Origin: Claveliimonas sp034178805
Lineage (GTDB): Bacteria; Bacillota; Clostridia; Lachnospirales; Lachnospiraceae
DNA length: 64,000 nt
NCBI RefSeq assembly: GCF_050314255.1
Contig: NZ_JBNPMZ010000012.1
Span: 1 to 64,000, forward strand
Direction: 5' to 3'
Below, piece by piece: positions 7,915 through 17,154 of the stretch (the stretch's first letter is position 1; each line of letters begins with the position of its first letter). Made by a program: the position numbers and the translations under genes. The notes beneath the pieces are model-generated. The model did no database searches. It was not told the origin of the DNA and saw nothing but the letters and a program-made list of their open reading frames with translations.

Positions 7915-9846
7915 CTATACATCCAAATTCTGTACATATTTTGCATTTTCTTCAATAAATTCTCTTCTTGGCTCAACTTTATCACCCATCAGAGTTGTAA
8001 ATGTAAGATCCAGCTCTGATGTAGATTCATCATCCATAGTAACACGAAGCAGGATACGGTGTTCCGGATCCATGGTCGTCTCCCAAAGCTGATCTGCATC
8101 CATTTCTCCCAGACCCTTATATCTCTGAATCTTATTGTTCGTATCTCTTCCTACTTCTTTCAAAATGGAATCCAACTCTTCATCGCTGTATGCATACCAT
8201 ACCTTTTTATTTTTCTCAAGCTTGTAAAGTGGCGGCTGAGCCAGATATACATATCCCTGTTTGATCAGTTCAGGCATAAAACGATATAAAAATGTCAACA
8301 GAAGCGTGCTGATATGAGCACCGTCCACGTCGGCATCCGTCATAATAATAATCTTGTGATAACGAAGCTTTGAAATATCAAAATCATCATGGATACCGGT
8401 TCCAAATGCAGTAATCATTGCCTTAATCTCTGCATTGCCGTATATCTTATCCAGCCTTGCTTTTTCCACGTTCAGAATCTTTCCACGAAGCGGAAGAATA
8501 GCCTGAGTAGCACGATCTCTTGCAGTCTTTGCAGAACCTCCGGCTGAATCTCCCTCTACGATGTAGATTTCGCATTTGCTCGGATCTTTATCTGAACAGT
8601 CTGCCAGTTTACCCGGAAGTGCCATTCCATCAAGTGCTGATTTTCTTCTGGTGAGATCTCTTGCCTTTCTTGCAGCTTCTCTTGCCCTTTGGGCAAGTAC
8701 GGATTTTTCAATGGTCATCTTTGCAACCACCGGGTTCTGCTCCAGATAAATCTCCAGCTGCTTACTTACGATGCTGTCCACCGCACCTCTTGCTTCACTG
8801 TTTCCAAGCTTCTGCTTCGTCTGCCCTTCAAACTGAGGCTCCTCAATTTTAACACTGACGATTGCAGTTAATCCTTCTCTTATATCTTCACCGGACAGAT
8901 TTGGTTCACTGTCCTTTAATATCTTATTCTTTCTTGCATAGTCATTAAATGTCTTGGTCAGAGCATTCCTGAATCCTACAATATGTGTACCACCCTCAGG
9001 AGTTGTAATATTATTTACAAATCCATAAGTATTGTCACTGTAAGAATCATTATGCTGCATAGCCACCTCTACCTGAACATTATTTACCGTTCCCTCACAG
9101 TAAATTACATCCTCATAGAGAGCAGTCTTGCTTCTGTTCAAGTAGGTTACAAATTCCTTGATTCCTCCCTCGTAATGAAAGGTCTTCTCTCTTACATTTT
9201 CTTCCCTTTCATCCCGGAGGATAATTCGAAGTCCCTTTGTAAGAAATGCCATCTCACGAAAACGCTGTTTTAAAATATCATAGTCAAATACTGTTTCCTC
9301 AAAAATCGTATCATCCGGCATGAAAGTAACCTTAGTTCCTGTTTTTCCAGCTTCACATTCTCCTATAACTTCCAGCTTCTGTACGACTTTTCCTCTCTCA
9401 TACCGCTGTTTATATATTTTTCCTTCATTGCAGATTTCAACTTCAAGCCAGTTTGAGAGCGCATTTACAACAGAAGCTCCCACTCCGTGAAGACCTCCGG
9501 ACACCTTGTATCCTCCACCGCCAAATTTTCCCCCGGCATGAAGTACTGTAAATACGACCTCTACTGCCGGAAGCCCGGATTTGTGATTAATACCTACCGG
9601 TATTCCACGTCCATTATCCACAACTGTAACTGAATTATCCTCATTGATCGTAATTGTAATCGTATCGCAGAATCCGGCCAGAGCCTCATCCACAGAATTA
9701 TCTACGATTTCATAAACCAAATGATGAAGTCCTCGAGATGAGGTGCTTCCGATATACATACCAGGACGTTTTCTTACAGCTTCCAGTCCTTCCAGAATCT
9801 GAATCTCATCTGCTCCATATTCATGCTGTACCTTTTCTGTACTCAT
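7915..9846 (-). CDS. gyrB: DNA gyrase subunit B
   Basis: 643 aa, the ATPase half of gyrase. GHKL motifs VDNSVDEA, DNGRGIPVG and GGLHGVGASVVNALS are in the first 120 residues. The TOPRIM/GyrB signature EGDSAGGSAKTARDR and PLRGKILNVEKA are near 430-465, followed by DADVDGAHI near 510. The length matches a gyrase of the short Gram-positive type, without the proteobacterial insert. It sits between recF (9 nt) and gyrA. Confidence 0.98.
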   Translation of the reverse strand: MSTEKVQHEYGADEIQILEGLEAVRKRPGMYIGSTSSRGLHHLVYEIVDNSVDEALAGFCDTITITINEDNSVTVVDNGRGIPVGINHKSGLPAVEVVFTVLHAGGKFGGGGYKVSGGLHGVGASVVNALSNWLEVEICNEGKIYKQRYERGKVVQKLEVIGECEAGKTGTKVTFMPDDTIFEETVFDYDILKQRFREMAFLTKGLRIILRDEREENVREKTFHYEGGIKEFVTYLNRSKTALYEDVIYCEGTVNNVQVEVAMQHNDSYSDNTYGFVNNITTPEGGTHIVGFRNALTKTFNDYARKNKILKDSEPNLSGEDIREGLTAIVSVKIEEPQFEGQTKQKLGNSEARGAVDSIVSKQLEIYLEQNPVVAKMTIEKSVLAQRAREAARKARDLTRRKSALDGMALPGKLADCSDKDPSKCEIYIVEGDSAGGSAKTARDRATQAILPLRGKILNVEKARLDKIYGNAEIKAMITAFGTGIHDDFDISKLRYHKIIIMTDADVDGAHISTLLLTFLYRFMPELIKQGYVYLAQPPLYKLEKNKKVWYAYSDEELDSILKEVGRDTNNKIQRYKGLGEMDADQLWETTMDPEHRILLRVTMDDESTSELDLTFTTLMGDKVEPRREFIEENAKYVQNLDV

Positions 9847-9855
9847 ATTATCCTC

Positions 9856-10941
9856 CTAGTTCTCTCCTGTTACCTGTCCTTCATGGACATGAAATATTTT
9901 GTTTATAGAAAAACGATGATTGACAAATTCATCAACCCCCGTACAGGTGATCAATGTCTGTATATCATCAATACTATCTAATAAATAGTTTTGCCTGTGT
10001 TTGTCCAGTTCAGACAAAACATCATCAAGTAAAAGAACCGGTTTATCTCTCGTGATCCTTTTTACCATCTCTATCTCTGCAAGTTTCAGAGATAATGCTG
10101 CCGTTCTCTGCTGTCCCTGCGAACCGAATTTACGAATATCTATATTTCCTGATTGAAAACATACATCGTCTCTGTGAGGTCCTACAGAAGTACTCTGCAT
10201 TCTTAAATCTCTCTCCCTGTTTTTGATTAAGGCCTGTTCCAGCGTATAATTACCCGTATTAGGCTCATATATGAGAAAAAGATCCTCCCTCTCACCGGTA
10301 AGTTTTCTGTGTATTCCGGAAATAATTTCGTTTACCTGTTCGATGAAAATCTTCCTTGCCTCAATAATCTTTGTCCCATACTCAATCAATTGCAAATCCC
10401 ATATATCTAAAGTATCTATGAGACTGTTCTGTCTGTATATATCCTTTAATAAATGATTACGCTGATTCACAATTCGATTGTAGTTAGATAGATTGCTAAG
10501 ATATACTCTGTCAAGCTGGGACAATTCCAGATCGACAAATCTTCTTCTCTCCGAAGGTCCGTTTTTTATAATATTCAGATCCTCCGGTGAGAAAAAAACA
10601 ATATTGATAATTCCAAATAATTCACTGGCCTTCCTGATAGGAATTTTATTAATGGCAATCCCCTTGGGACTGTTCTTTTTCAGATGCATGTCAATCTGAT
10701 GAACCATTCCTTTTTTTTCCACTAATACTTCAATATGAGACTCATCTTTTTCAAACTGAATTAAATCTCTGTCTTTTGTCCCTCTATGAGACTTGGTAGT
10801 CGCACAGAGATAAACCGACTCCAGAATATTGGTCTTTCCCTGTGCATTATCCCCATAGAAAATATTAGTAGCAGGATCAAATTCCAGTGACAAAAGATCA
10901 TAATTTCTAAAATTCTTTAATTTCAAAGAGTTAATCTTCAA
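9856..10941 (-). CDS. recF: DNA replication and repair protein RecF
   Basis: 361 aa SMC-like ATPase that helps load RecA at gaps. Walker A GDNAQGKTNILE is at residues 29-40, the ABC signature SQGQQRTAALSLKLAE near 273, and Walker B VLLLDDVLSELD near 303-314. Its start overlaps the end of the S4-domain gene by 11 nt, indicating translational coupling in the dnaN-yaaA-recF-gyrB-gyrA operon. Confidence 0.95.
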   Translation of the reverse strand: MKINSLKLKNFRNYDLLSLEFDPATNIFYGDNAQGKTNILESVYLCATTKSHRGTKDRDLIQFEKDESHIEVLVEKKGMVHQIDMHLKKNSPKGIAINKIPIRKASELFGIINIVFFSPEDLNIIKNGPSERRRFVDLELSQLDRVYLSNLSNYNRIVNQRNHLLKDIYRQNSLIDTLDIWDLQLIEYGTKIIEARKIFIEQVNEIISGIHRKLTGEREDLFLIYEPNTGNYTLEQALIKNRERDLRMQSTSVGPHRDDVCFQSGNIDIRKFGSQGQQRTAALSLKLAEIEMVKRITRDKPVLLLDDVLSELDKHRQNYLLDSIDDIQTLITCTGVDEFVNHRFSINKIFHVHEGQVTGEN

Positions 10942-11140
10942 TTTTTATTTTCTCTCCGTCAAAAGATACTATATCTCCGGCATACAGTTTCCGCCCGCGT
11001 CTGGTATCGATTTCTCCATTTACTTCTACCAGTCCGTCCTGAATCACTTCTTTTGCCTCCACTCCCGACTCCACCAGTCCAGCAGCCTTAAGAGCCTGGC
11101 CTAACTTGATAAATTCTTCTCTTAATTTTATAATTTCCAT
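10931..11140 (-). CDS. yaaA: S4-domain RNA-binding protein YaaA
   Basis: 69 aa with a single S4 RNA-binding fold: LGQALKAAGLVESGVEAKEVIQ, then GLVEVNGEIDTRRGRKL, then GDIVSF. This small protein is a standard dnaN-recF neighbour in Firmicutes and is thought to act in ribosome assembly; its exact role is unclear. Confidence 0.9.
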   Translation of the reverse strand: MEIIKLREEFIKLGQALKAAGLVESGVEAKEVIQDGLVEVNGEIDTRRGRKLYAGDIVSFDGEKIKIED

Positions 11141-11160
11141 ATTTTTTCACCTGCTTTTCT

Positions 11161-12267
11161 CTAAATAGCATTAAAGTTTACCGGAAGAATCAGATAAATA
11201 TAGCTTTCATTCTCATCCTTGATAAAGCATGGTGCCTTTGCATTCATGAGATAAAGATCAACTTCTTCGTCATCGATAACCCTCAGAGCATCAATCAGGA
11301 ATTTAGGATTAAATCCAATCATTAAATCCTTACCTTCTTTGGTAATAAATATCTCTTCATTCATGGAACCAAGCTGTGATTTGATCTTAAGTTCCATAAT
11401 CTCATCGCCAATATTAATAATTATAGGTTTTTTATCCCCTTCTTTTACCAGAAGAGTTGCTCTGTCTATACAGTTAAGGAGTTCTTTTTTATTGATTCTT
11501 ACTTTTGTCTCATAATCACTGGAGAGCATCTGGTCAATCCTAAAATAATCTCCCTCTATCAGACGGGAAACCACCACTGTATGATCAAATTCAAACACAA
11601 TGTGGTTATCTGTACAGTAGATACATACTTCACTTTCTACCTCACCCGAAAGAATTTTACTGATTTCAATCAGTGTTTTTCCCGGAACAATAATCTTTCT
11701 GTCAGGATATTCCTGTTTCAGCTGAATCTTACGGATAGAAATTCTATGTCCGTCAAGAGAAACAACTCTCAGTACGTTGTTATTGATCTCAAACAATTCT
11801 CCTGTCATTAATTTATTGCTTTCATTGTCAGCGATAGAAAATATAGTCTGACGGATTACTTCTTTCAGCGTAAACTGAGAAAGAAGGATCGTCTCGTTTT
11901 TCTCGATGATAGGAAGATAAGAAAAATCTTCTCCTGATTTTGCTGAAATATCGAATTTCGCTTTTTCACAGGTAATGGTCATCTGAAGGTTTTCATTGGT
12001 CTCGATTACAATTTCATTGTCCGGTAGTTTTCTTACAATCTCTGAAAATATCTTTGCATCAATTGCAATCATTCCGTGGTCGATGATTTCTCCTTCTATT
12101 TCTGTCTGAATGCCAAGTTCCATATCATTGGCAGTTAATTTGATAATGTCCATGGTAGCGTCAATGAGAATACACTCCAATATAGGCATTGTGGTCTTGG
12201 AAGGAACTGCTTTTGATACGATACCCACTCCTTTGACCAGATTTGATTTTGTGCATATGATTTTCAT
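11161..12267 (-). CDS. dnaN: DNA polymerase III beta subunit (sliding clamp)
   Basis: 368 aa. Family hallmarks are the N-terminal MKIICTKSNLVKGVGIVSKAVPSKTTMPILECILIDA block (residues 1-37) and the C-terminal end, where FINPKFL-type (GFNPKFLIDALRVI) and the terminal YLILPVNFNAI correspond to the MPMR-like clamp end. It forms the ring that tethers the polymerase to DNA. It is separated from dnaA by about 260 bp holding DnaA boxes. Confidence 0.97.
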   Translation of the reverse strand: MKIICTKSNLVKGVGIVSKAVPSKTTMPILECILIDATMDIIKLTANDMELGIQTEIEGEIIDHGMIAIDAKIFSEIVRKLPDNEIVIETNENLQMTITCEKAKFDISAKSGEDFSYLPIIEKNETILLSQFTLKEVIRQTIFSIADNESNKLMTGELFEINNNVLRVVSLDGHRISIRKIQLKQEYPDRKIIVPGKTLIEISKILSGEVESEVCIYCTDNHIVFEFDHTVVVSRLIEGDYFRIDQMLSSDYETKVRINKKELLNCIDRATLLVKEGDKKPIIINIGDEIMELKIKSQLGSMNEEIFITKEGKDLMIGFNPKFLIDALRVIDDEEVDLYLMNAKAPCFIKDENESYIYLILPVNFNAI

Positions 12268-12530
12268 ATGTGTATAACTCCTTTCACGCGCTGTTATAAA
12301 TATATAATATAAAATAATTTCGTCTTCTTCGTAGTAGGGGCTGTGGATAAGTGGATAAGTGCCTTCAGCCCTTTATTTTCAAGGATTTTCACGTTCAAAA
12401 ACTACGTTGAAATCTCAAAAATTGTCTGTTGATGTAGTGAGGACAACTTTTTTCATTCTCTGTAACGGAAAAGTTATCAAAAAGCAATTAACAGGTTGTC
12501 CACATATAATTGACAAAGTTATGAACATTT
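12268..12530. other. Probable oriC segment (dnaA-dnaN spacer)
   Basis: Gene-free 263 bp between dnaN and dnaA. DnaA-box-like sites: TGTGGATAA at 12342-12350 (perfect, reverse of TTATCCACA), AGTGGATAA at 12350-12358 (one mismatch, directly abutting), TTGTCCACA at 12496-12504 (one mismatch) and the weaker TTATGAACA at 12519-12527. AT-rich runs flank them. Gene orientation switches from minus to plus around dnaA, as expected at an origin. Which of the two spacers around dnaA unwinds cannot be told by eye. Confidence 0.65.
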
Positions 12531-13907
12531 TTAAATAGGGTTAATCTTTTTCTTAATAATGTCAACCGTATTGTTTAATGTTTCGTTTTCTTTGATTTCT
12601 TTTTCTATTTTTTCTACTCCGTGCTTAATCGTAGAGTGATTCTTGCCTCCAAGAAGAAATCCGATGGATTTGAGAGGTACATCTGTCATATTTCTGCAAA
12701 GATACATGACAATCTGCCTTGCAGTCGCAAGGTCGGCATTTCTCTTTCCACTCTTTATATCTGAAACTGAAATTCCAAAATGATCGGATACGATATCAAG
12801 AATCAGTTCAGGAGTAACGACACGGTTATTTTCAGAAGAAATAATATCCTTTAATGCTTCAGCTGCAAGGGGGATATCGATTTCTCTCTTGTTCTGTTCC
12901 AGACGGTAAAGAGCAATCAGTTTGTTCAGGGATCCCTCCAGCTCACGGATATTTTTCTTAACATTTGTAGCAATATATTCCAGAACATCGTTAGGAATAT
13001 TATATTTTTCCAGATGGTCAAGCTCTATTTTTTTCTGAAGAATAGCCATTCTTGTTTCATAATCCGGAGCGGAAATATCTGCGATCAGACCCCACTCGAA
13101 TCTGGTACGAAGTCTTGCTTCGAGTGTTTCGATATCCTTTGGAGGACGGTCACTGGAGATAATGATCTGTTTTCCGGATGTATGTAAATGATTGAACGTA
13201 TGGAAGAATTCTTCCTGCGTACTTTCTTTTCCGATAATGAATTGAATATCATCAATAAGAAGAACATCATTGTTGCGATATTTATCACGGAAATCTGCCA
13301 TGGATGTTTCTTTTCCGTTCTTGAGAGCGTGAATCAGTTCATTGGTAAATGTTTCACTTGTTACATAAAGAACCCTCTTTTTCGGATTTTTATTCAATAC
13401 AAAATGTGCAATAGAATGCATCAAATGTGTCTTACCAAGACCAACACCTCCGTAAAGGAACAAAGGATTATATACTTCTCCCGGAGATTCCGCCACTGCA
13501 AGGGATGCGGCGTGTGCAAAATTATTATTACCGCCTACAACGAAGGTATCAAAAGTATACTTGGGATTCAGTCCTGCTTTCTCAGCAGCAGATCTGGTAT
13601 GTTTTTTTTCTGTTGCTTTTGATGCCATCTCTTCAATTGTGGCAAGTCTTTCATCCTCTTCGGAGATGAGAGTGACTTCATATTCAATTCCTGTAACCTC
13701 TGCGATAGAAACCTTCAGAGGCAGAAGGTACTTTTTCTCAATATAATCGACGCTGGAATTCATATTTACCAGGATGAACACGGTATTATCAACCACGTTA
13801 TATACTTTTAACGGAAGGATCCATGTTGTAAAAGATACATTGGATAAATCGTGTTCTACCCGAAGATATTCTATGATTTCTGACCATTTTTCCTCAACGA
13901 TGTTCAT
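12531..13907 (-). CDS. dnaA: Chromosomal replication initiator DnaA
   Basis: 458 aa. Domain I is at 1-80. The AAA+ domain starts at NPKYTFDTFVVGGNNNFAHAA. Walker A GGVGLGKTHLMH is near 152-163, Walker B DVLLIDDIQF near 213-222, and the box-binding helix-turn-helix GGKNHSTIKHGVEKI near 422-436. DnaA binds DnaA boxes and opens oriC. DnaA-like boxes lie on both sides of the gene, consistent with a bipartite origin and autoregulation. Confidence 0.98.
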   Translation of the reverse strand: MNIVEEKWSEIIEYLRVEHDLSNVSFTTWILPLKVYNVVDNTVFILVNMNSSVDYIEKKYLLPLKVSIAEVTGIEYEVTLISEEDERLATIEEMASKATEKKHTRSAAEKAGLNPKYTFDTFVVGGNNNFAHAASLAVAESPGEVYNPLFLYGGVGLGKTHLMHSIAHFVLNKNPKKRVLYVTSETFTNELIHALKNGKETSMADFRDKYRNNDVLLIDDIQFIIGKESTQEEFFHTFNHLHTSGKQIIISSDRPPKDIETLEARLRTRFEWGLIADISAPDYETRMAILQKKIELDHLEKYNIPNDVLEYIATNVKKNIRELEGSLNKLIALYRLEQNKREIDIPLAAEALKDIISSENNRVVTPELILDIVSDHFGISVSDIKSGKRNADLATARQIVMYLCRNMTDVPLKSIGFLLGGKNHSTIKHGVEKIEKEIKENETLNNTVDIIKKKINPI

Positions 13908-14190
13908 TACTGTTTAACTCCTAATCTGTACATTTCAAGCATTTGGGCATAAAAAACCACTCTTTACTATTCTACATCAAAATAAAAATTTAAGCAATGA
14001 AAAAAGAATGTTGATAACTTTATGAAATGAAAAAAGTGCGGAGGTGATTGGTTTTTTGATAGAAATTTTTATGTTATCATCATAAAATCACAAAGATATC
14101 AACATTTTGTGGATATCTTTTTTGGAACATAAAAACAGAGATGTATTGAATAAGAAGAAAAATGATGATTTTTTTAATATAAATAGAAGG
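13908..14190. other. dnaA-rpmH spacer, possible second oriC part
   Basis: Gene-free AT-rich spacer between the divergent dnaA and rpmH genes. One near-perfect DnaA box, TGTGGATAT, is at 14108-14116, and several partial GTTGATAAC/GTTATCAT-like strings lie at 14010-14090. The dnaA promoter must lie here on the minus strand but I could not pick it with confidence. Confidence 0.45.
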
Positions 14191-14196
14191 AATTGC

Positions 14197-14225
14197 TTGA
14201 CGTACAGCGTTTTTTTTTATATAAT
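14197..14225 (+). promoter_or_regulatory. Promoter of the rpmH operon
   Basis: TTGACG (14197-14202), a 17-bp T-rich spacer and TATAAT (14220-14225) lie 66 nt before the rpmH start. Confidence 0.8.
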
Positions 14226-14290
14226 AAATTGCGATGTCTTTAGAAATGAACAGGTGTCATCCTGTATAAAATACAAGGAGGTGGATATCA

Positions 14291-14425
14291 ATGAAAATGA
14301 CATTCCAGCCAAAAAAGAGACAGAGAGCAAAAGTTCATGGTTTCAGATCAAGAATGAGCACAGCAGGTGGAAGAAAAGTACTTGCAAGAAGAAGAGCTAA
14401 AGGAAGAAAACTGTTGTCAGCGTAG
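14291..14425 (+). CDS. rpmH: 50S ribosomal protein L34
   Basis: 44-aa, very basic protein of the large ribosomal subunit, reading MKMTFQPKKRQRAKVHGFRS and ending GRKLLSA, the typical L34 pattern. AAGGAGGTGG at 14275-14284 sets the start. The position upstream of rnpA is universal in bacteria. Too short for many ORF filters. Confidence 0.97.
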   Translation: MKMTFQPKKRQRAKVHGFRSRMSTAGGRKVLARRRAKGRKLLSA

Positions 14426-14478
14426 GCCGCATATATTGTGGCCTTTTCTTCTACAAAAAAAAGACAGGGGAAATGACG

Positions 14479-14823
14479 ATGGAATTTTCCGAATCATTAA
14501 AAAAAAATAAGGATTTTCAGACTGTCTATCGAAAGGGAAATTCAAATGCCAACCGTTATCTCGTAATGTACGTGTTGGAAAACCATTTAAATAAGAACAG
14601 ACTCGGAATTTCCGTAAGTAAAAAAGTAGGAAATAGTATAGTAAGACATCACTTAACCAGATTGATCAGAGAGAGCTACAGGCTCAGTGAAGACAAATTT
14701 ATGTGTGGGTATGATATTGTAGTGATAGCAAGAGCAGGGGCGAAAGAAAGAACATATTGGGAAATAGAAAGTGCTCTGCTTCATCTTGGACGTCTTCACA
14801 AATTAGTAAGAACGGAAACATAG
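14479..14823 (+). CDS. rnpA: Ribonuclease P protein component
   Basis: 114 aa from ATG 14479. I prefer this over ATG 14473 because AGGGGA (14466-14471) is 7 nt from 14479 but only 1 nt from 14473, and the resulting MEFSESLKKNKDFQTVY matches the family start. The RNR signature region reads KNRLGISVSKKVGNSIVRHHLTRLIRES. It binds RNase P RNA for tRNA 5' maturation. Confidence 0.95.
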   Translation: MEFSESLKKNKDFQTVYRKGNSNANRYLVMYVLENHLNKNRLGISVSKKVGNSIVRHHLTRLIRESYRLSEDKFMCGYDIVVIARAGAKERTYWEIESALLHLGRLHKLVRTET

Positions 14824-14844
14824 TTTAAATGGAGTGACGAGAAG

Positions 14845-15057
14845 TTGAAAAGAGTGTTTATAGGACTGGTACGATTTTATCAGAAATATTTATCAGGATT
14901 GAAGGGATATTCCTCCTGCAAATATTTTCCTACCTGTTCTCAGTATGCAATAGAAGCCATTGAAAAATATGGTGCCTTAAAAGGGGGGCTTCTCGCTGTG
15001 TGGAGAATACTGCGTTGTAATCCATTTTCCAAAGGAGGATATGATCCGGTTCCCTAA
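14845..15057 (+). CDS. yidD: Membrane protein insertion efficiency factor YidD
   Basis: 70 aa. Recognised by RFYQKYLS, the CKYFPTCSQYA cysteine motif and GGLLAVWRILRCNPFSKGGYDPVP. A membrane-associated helper near YidC. The start is TTG at 14845; the ATG upstream at 14829 is followed at once by a stop, and GGAG at 14831-14834 fits TTG. It lies between rnpA and yidC as in most Firmicutes. Confidence 0.93.
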   Translation: MKRVFIGLVRFYQKYLSGLKGYSSCKYFPTCSQYAIEAIEKYGALKGGLLAVWRILRCNPFSKGGYDPVP

Positions 15058-15080
15058 TAACACAGATGGAGGAAATAATA

Positions 15081-16157
15081 ATGTCAGGTATTTTATTAGC
15101 AGCCAAGGCTGCAACGACCGCAGACTGGCCGATTGTTGGACAGATTGCCTGGTTACTTGGTAAGGTTATGGAGGGTATTTATACTGTATTGGATAATATG
15201 CTTCCAACAGACAATGGTCTTGTAGGATTATCAATTATTATCTATACAATTATCGTATATACTCTAATGTTGCCATTAACATTGAAACAGCAGAGAACAA
15301 CAAAAATGTCTTCTGTTATGAATCCGGAATTGCAGGCAATTCAGAAGAAGTATAAAAATAAAAAAGATCAGGCATCTATGCTGAAGCAGCAGGAAGAGAT
15401 GCAGCAGGTTTATGATAAATATGGTTCATCCATGATGGGAGGATGTCTTCCATTATTGATTCAGATGCCTTTGCTTTTTGCTCTTTATCCGGTTATTTAT
15501 GATATGGAAAGATATGTTCCTGCAATTAAAAATGCGACTGCAGATGTTCATAAGTTTCTTTTGATTCCGAATCTGTCTATGTCACCGTCAGCAATGATCA
15601 AGGCAAGAGATACTTTCGATATGGCACCGGCGCTGGTAATTGTTGTTTGTATTGCATTGCCGATTATTTCCGGTCTTACACAGTATCTGAGTATTAAATT
15701 ATCTCAGGCTATCTCCGGACAGAGTATTGATAAAGATAATCCGATGGCATCTACAATGAATACCATGAATGTTACAATGCCTTTATTCTCTGTATTTATG
15801 GTATTTACACTTTCATCTGGTATCGGTCTGTACTGGATTGTCAGTGCGATAGTAAGATGTGTACAGCAGGTTCTTATTAATAATCATCTGAAAAAGATGT
15901 CTGTTGAAGATCTGATTGAAAAGAATAAAGAAAAAGCTGCTAAGAAACGTGAAAAACGTGGAGAGAGAGCAGAAAAAATCAATGCGATGGCTCAGACAAA
16001 TACAAGAAACATTTCTGGTTCTGCTAAAAAATCTACAGTTTCTGAAAAAGAAAAAGCAGAAAAACTGCAGAAAGCTCAGGAAAAGAGAAATAATGCAAAA
16101 CCGGGAAGTCTGGCTTCCAAGGCTAATATGGTTAAAAAATTCAATGAAAATGATTAA
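15081..16157 (+). CDS. yidC: Membrane protein insertase YidC/OxaA
   Basis: 358 aa from ATG 15081 (MSGILLAAKAA). An in-frame ATG at 15066 is rejected because it would place the ribosome site GGAGG inside the gene. It is of the Gram-positive Oxa1 type: several hydrophobic segments (about 45-70, 125-145, 190-215, 235-265), the cytoplasmic LKQQRTTKMSSVMNPELQAIQ loop, and a long Lys/Glu-rich C-terminal tail (about 285-358) that may bind ribosomes. It is followed 29 nt later by jag. Confidence 0.95.
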   Translation: MSGILLAAKAATTADWPIVGQIAWLLGKVMEGIYTVLDNMLPTDNGLVGLSIIIYTIIVYTLMLPLTLKQQRTTKMSSVMNPELQAIQKKYKNKKDQASMLKQQEEMQQVYDKYGSSMMGGCLPLLIQMPLLFALYPVIYDMERYVPAIKNATADVHKFLLIPNLSMSPSAMIKARDTFDMAPALVIVVCIALPIISGLTQYLSIKLSQAISGQSIDKDNPMASTMNTMNVTMPLFSVFMVFTLSSGIGLYWIVSAIVRCVQQVLINNHLKKMSVEDLIEKNKEKAAKKREKRGERAEKINAMAQTNTRNISGSAKKSTVSEKEKAEKLQKAQEKRNNAKPGSLASKANMVKKFNEND

Positions 16158-16186
16158 TCTTTCAGGACTGTAAGGAGGAAGAGAGT

Positions 16187-17077
16187 ATGGAGGAAATTAC
16201 AGTATCCGCTAAAACGCTGGACGATGCGATTACAGAAGCGCTTATACAGCTTGGTGTAACAAGTGACAGACTGGATTATGATGTAATAGAAAAAGGAAGT
16301 GCAGGATTTCTTGGTTTCGGAATGAAACAGGCCGTAATTAAAGCAAGAAGAAAACCTGAAGTGAAGGTAGAGCCTGAAATAAAGGAAGAACCAAAGAAAG
16401 AAGAAGAGAAAGAATCCATAGATGCAGCTGCAGTAAAAGCTGTAGATAAGCCGGCAAAAGAGCCGAAAAAAGATTTCAAGAAAGAAAATAAAAAAGAAAC
16501 AAAAAAAGAGCCAAAGAAAGAATTTAAGAAAGATCAGAAAAAAGAAAATCGGAAAGAAACTAAAAAGGAAATTGAAAAAGAAAAACCTGAAATCAAAGAG
16601 GTTGAACTTGCAAAGGTTGAAGATGCAACGATTAAGGCATGCGAAGAATTCCTTTATAGTGTGATGAAAACCATGGACATGGAAGTTGAGATTGTATCTA
16701 AGATAGATGAAGAGGGTGCTCTCAGCATCGAGATGAACGGAAAGAATATGGGAATTCTGATCGGAAAACGTGGACAGACTCTGGATGCACTTCAGTATCT
16801 GACAAATCGTGTTGCTAACAAGATGCAGGATGGTTATGTGAGAGTAAAACTTGATACAGAAGATTACAGAAGAAGAAGAAAAGAAACACTTGAGAATCTT
16901 GCAAAGAATATTGCACACAAAGTAAAGAAGACAAGAAGACCGGTTTCATTAGAACCGATGAATCCATATGAGAGAAGAATTATTCATTCAGCTCTTCAGG
17001 GAGATAAGTCAGTAACAACGCACAGCGAAGGTGAAGAACCTTACCGTCGTGTAGTGGTAACTTTAGTAAGACGTTAA
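16187..17077 (+). CDS. jag: RNA-binding protein Jag/KhpB
   Basis: 296 aa. Jag_N domain at about 1-50 (TVSAKTLDDAITEALIQLGV, FLGFGMK), a highly charged Lys/Glu linker at about 60-140 with repeated KKE-type strings, a KH domain at about 145-225 (MGILIGKRGQTLDALQYL), and an R3H domain to the end (NPYERRIIHSALQ). The linker is longer than usual. It is known as SpoIIIJ-associated protein or KhpB, an RNA binder linked to cell-division control. A terminator follows the stop. Confidence 0.93.
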   Translation: MEEITVSAKTLDDAITEALIQLGVTSDRLDYDVIEKGSAGFLGFGMKQAVIKARRKPEVKVEPEIKEEPKKEEEKESIDAAAVKAVDKPAKEPKKDFKKENKKETKKEPKKEFKKDQKKENRKETKKEIEKEKPEIKEVELAKVEDATIKACEEFLYSVMKTMDMEVEIVSKIDEEGALSIEMNGKNMGILIGKRGQTLDALQYLTNRVANKMQDGYVRVKLDTEDYRRRRKETLENLAKNIAHKVKKTRRPVSLEPMNPYERRIIHSALQGDKSVTTHSEGEEPYRRVVVTLVRR

Positions 17078-17104
17078 AAATAGGGGCTATGCCCCTATTT
17101 TTTT
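17077..17104 (+). terminator. Terminator after jag
   Basis: AAATAGGGGC, a TAT loop, GCCCCTATTT and then T's: a textbook rho-independent hairpin ending the rpmH-jag transcript. Confidence 0.93.
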
Positions 17105-17154
17105 CATCTTCCAGAAGGCGTATTTGAATTATATGATTTAGGAGGTGCAGTTTA

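Noticed and set aside
15066..15080. Upstream ATG start for yidC
   Set aside because: The GGAGG ribosome site would then be inside the coding region; ATG 15081 has correct spacing.
16154..16918. 254-aa minus-strand frame, Phe-rich
   Set aside because: It is antisense to the Lys-rich linker of jag; the composition is a reflection of AAA/GAA codons.
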